DNA from: Microbacterium sp. BH-3-3-3
GTDB taxonomy: Bacteria; Actinomycetota; Actinomycetes; Actinomycetales; Microbacteriaceae
DNA length: 64,000 nt
Direction: 5' to 3'
Assembly (NCBI RefSeq): GCF_007679045.1
Contig: NZ_VEFS01000001.1
Span: 677,520 to 741,519, forward strand
Each line of letters opens with the position of its first letter. The first letter of the stretch is position 1. Of this stretch, positions 63,717 to 64,000 are shown piece after piece. Below the pieces are notes generated by a model. The model searched no databases. It worked only from the letters and a program-made list of their open reading frames with translations, and was not told where the DNA came from. Made by a program: the position numbers and the translations under genes.

Positions 63717-64000
63717 TCAGTGGCCGGTGAGGGCGTCGAGCATGGCCGTCGCACCCGTCAGCTCGCCCAGGCGACCGCCCGCGCGCAGCTGTGCGACGAG
63801 CTCGGGCTCTTCGGCGTCGTCGTCGAGCGCGGTGTCGATCAACGCGGCGACCGTCGCCGCCGCAGCGATGAACACCCCGTTGCGATCGGCCAGCACGACG
63901 TCGCCGGGCTGCACCGGCACGCCGCCGCACGTGACCGCGATGTTGTGGCCACCGGCATCCACCCCCAGCAGCTTCGTGGTCAGCACGCTCGTGCCCCGCG
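63717..64000 (-). CDS. RraA-like family protein, partial (5' end outside window)
   Basis: The C-terminal 93 codons. RGTSVLTTKLLGVDAGGHNI followed by CGGVPVQPGDVVLADRNGVF is the conserved core of RraA-like/HMG-aldolase proteins (metal-binding region lies further upstream, outside the window). Such proteins include 4-hydroxy-4-methyl-2-oxoglutarate aldolases and RNase E inhibitors; next to a BKACE gene an aldolase role is more likely. The gene enters from the right edge and ends 28 bp before the BKACE start. Confidence 0.87.
   Translation of the reverse strand, partial: RGTSVLTTKLLGVDAGGHNIAVTCGGVPVQPGDVVLADRNGVFIAAAATVAALIDTALDDDAEEPELVAQLRAGGRLGELTGATAMLDALTGH

Overview
The window is about 70% GC by eye, densely coded, and full of GTG starts, 4-bp ATGA/GTGA gene overlaps and start codons placed directly after a TAnnnT hexamer. 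This is typical of a high-GC actinobacterium. The gene content (RpiR-controlled sugar locus, NasC/NarK nitrate assimilation, stand-alone LigC and LigD-polymerase homologues, Zur-type L36 paralogue) and the very frequent octamer CGGATGCC/GGCATCCG suggest Microbacteriaceae, probably Microbacterium. That placement is inference, because no rRNA or other phylogenetic marker is present.

Region 1 (1-24030) is a carbohydrate utilisation locus. On the minus strand lie two paralogous sugar-binding lipoproteins, a glycosidase-like protein and an ABC permease that runs off the window. On the plus strand are a DUF3863-like protein and a GH78 alpha-L-rhamnosidase. Next come an SDR dehydrogenase, an RpiR/SIS repressor, a D-2-hydroxyacid dehydrogenase, a phosphotriesterase-family lactonase and a GH2 beta-mannosidase. 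A tightly coupled six-gene operon follows (cupin phosphoglucose isomerase, DeoC-like aldolase, shikimate-dehydrogenase-like enzyme, FGGY kinase, SDR, KDPG-type aldolase), then a secreted multidomain glycoside hydrolase. Eight copies of one 13-bp inverted repeat, GTAGTNNNRCTAC, sit in the promoters of this locus, including that of the rpiR gene. They tie the locus into one regulon whose substrate and pathway I cannot match to a described system. This is the strongest candidate for something new.

Region 2 (24065-30150) holds housekeeping and small genes: a DUF1653 protein, a histidine phosphatase, NAD(P)H-hydrate dehydratase, an alpha/beta hydrolase, a membrane protein and an extremely Met/Cys-rich four-helix copper protein. 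It is followed by a decayed stretch with cupin and adenosine deaminase remnants plus a 72-bp duplication, and by a Doc-type toxin-antitoxin pair. Region 3 (30276-35562) is a nitrate uptake and reduction operon.

Region 4 (35563-58184) is a mosaic of ordinary genes: an Ltp-domain protein, LysE, a DAO oxidoreductase with a ligand-less Rieske-like tail, TetR, acyl-CoA dehydrogenase, an AI-2E transporter, DNA ligase, MFS/ArsR, a LigD polymerase module, DUF1684, SseB, PcrA, YflT, YccF, VOC/MarR, EamA and GntR. The intergenic gaps are filled by several unrelated families of long nested inverted repeats (67-91 bp, one to three copies each) and short tandem repeats. No transposase, integrase or CRISPR array is present.

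Region 5 (58253-64000) starts with a tRNA-Met-like sequence followed by a membrane-anchored HNH nuclease and an S4 protein. The 3' end of the S4 gene is duplicated around a SnoaL-like gene. A divergent zinc-response pair follows (L36 type B with a His-rich repeat protein, against a P-loop-less COG0523 protein) around a Zur-like box. The window ends with two tail-overlapping Lrp paralogues, a DUF849/BKACE enzyme and a partial RraA-like gene.
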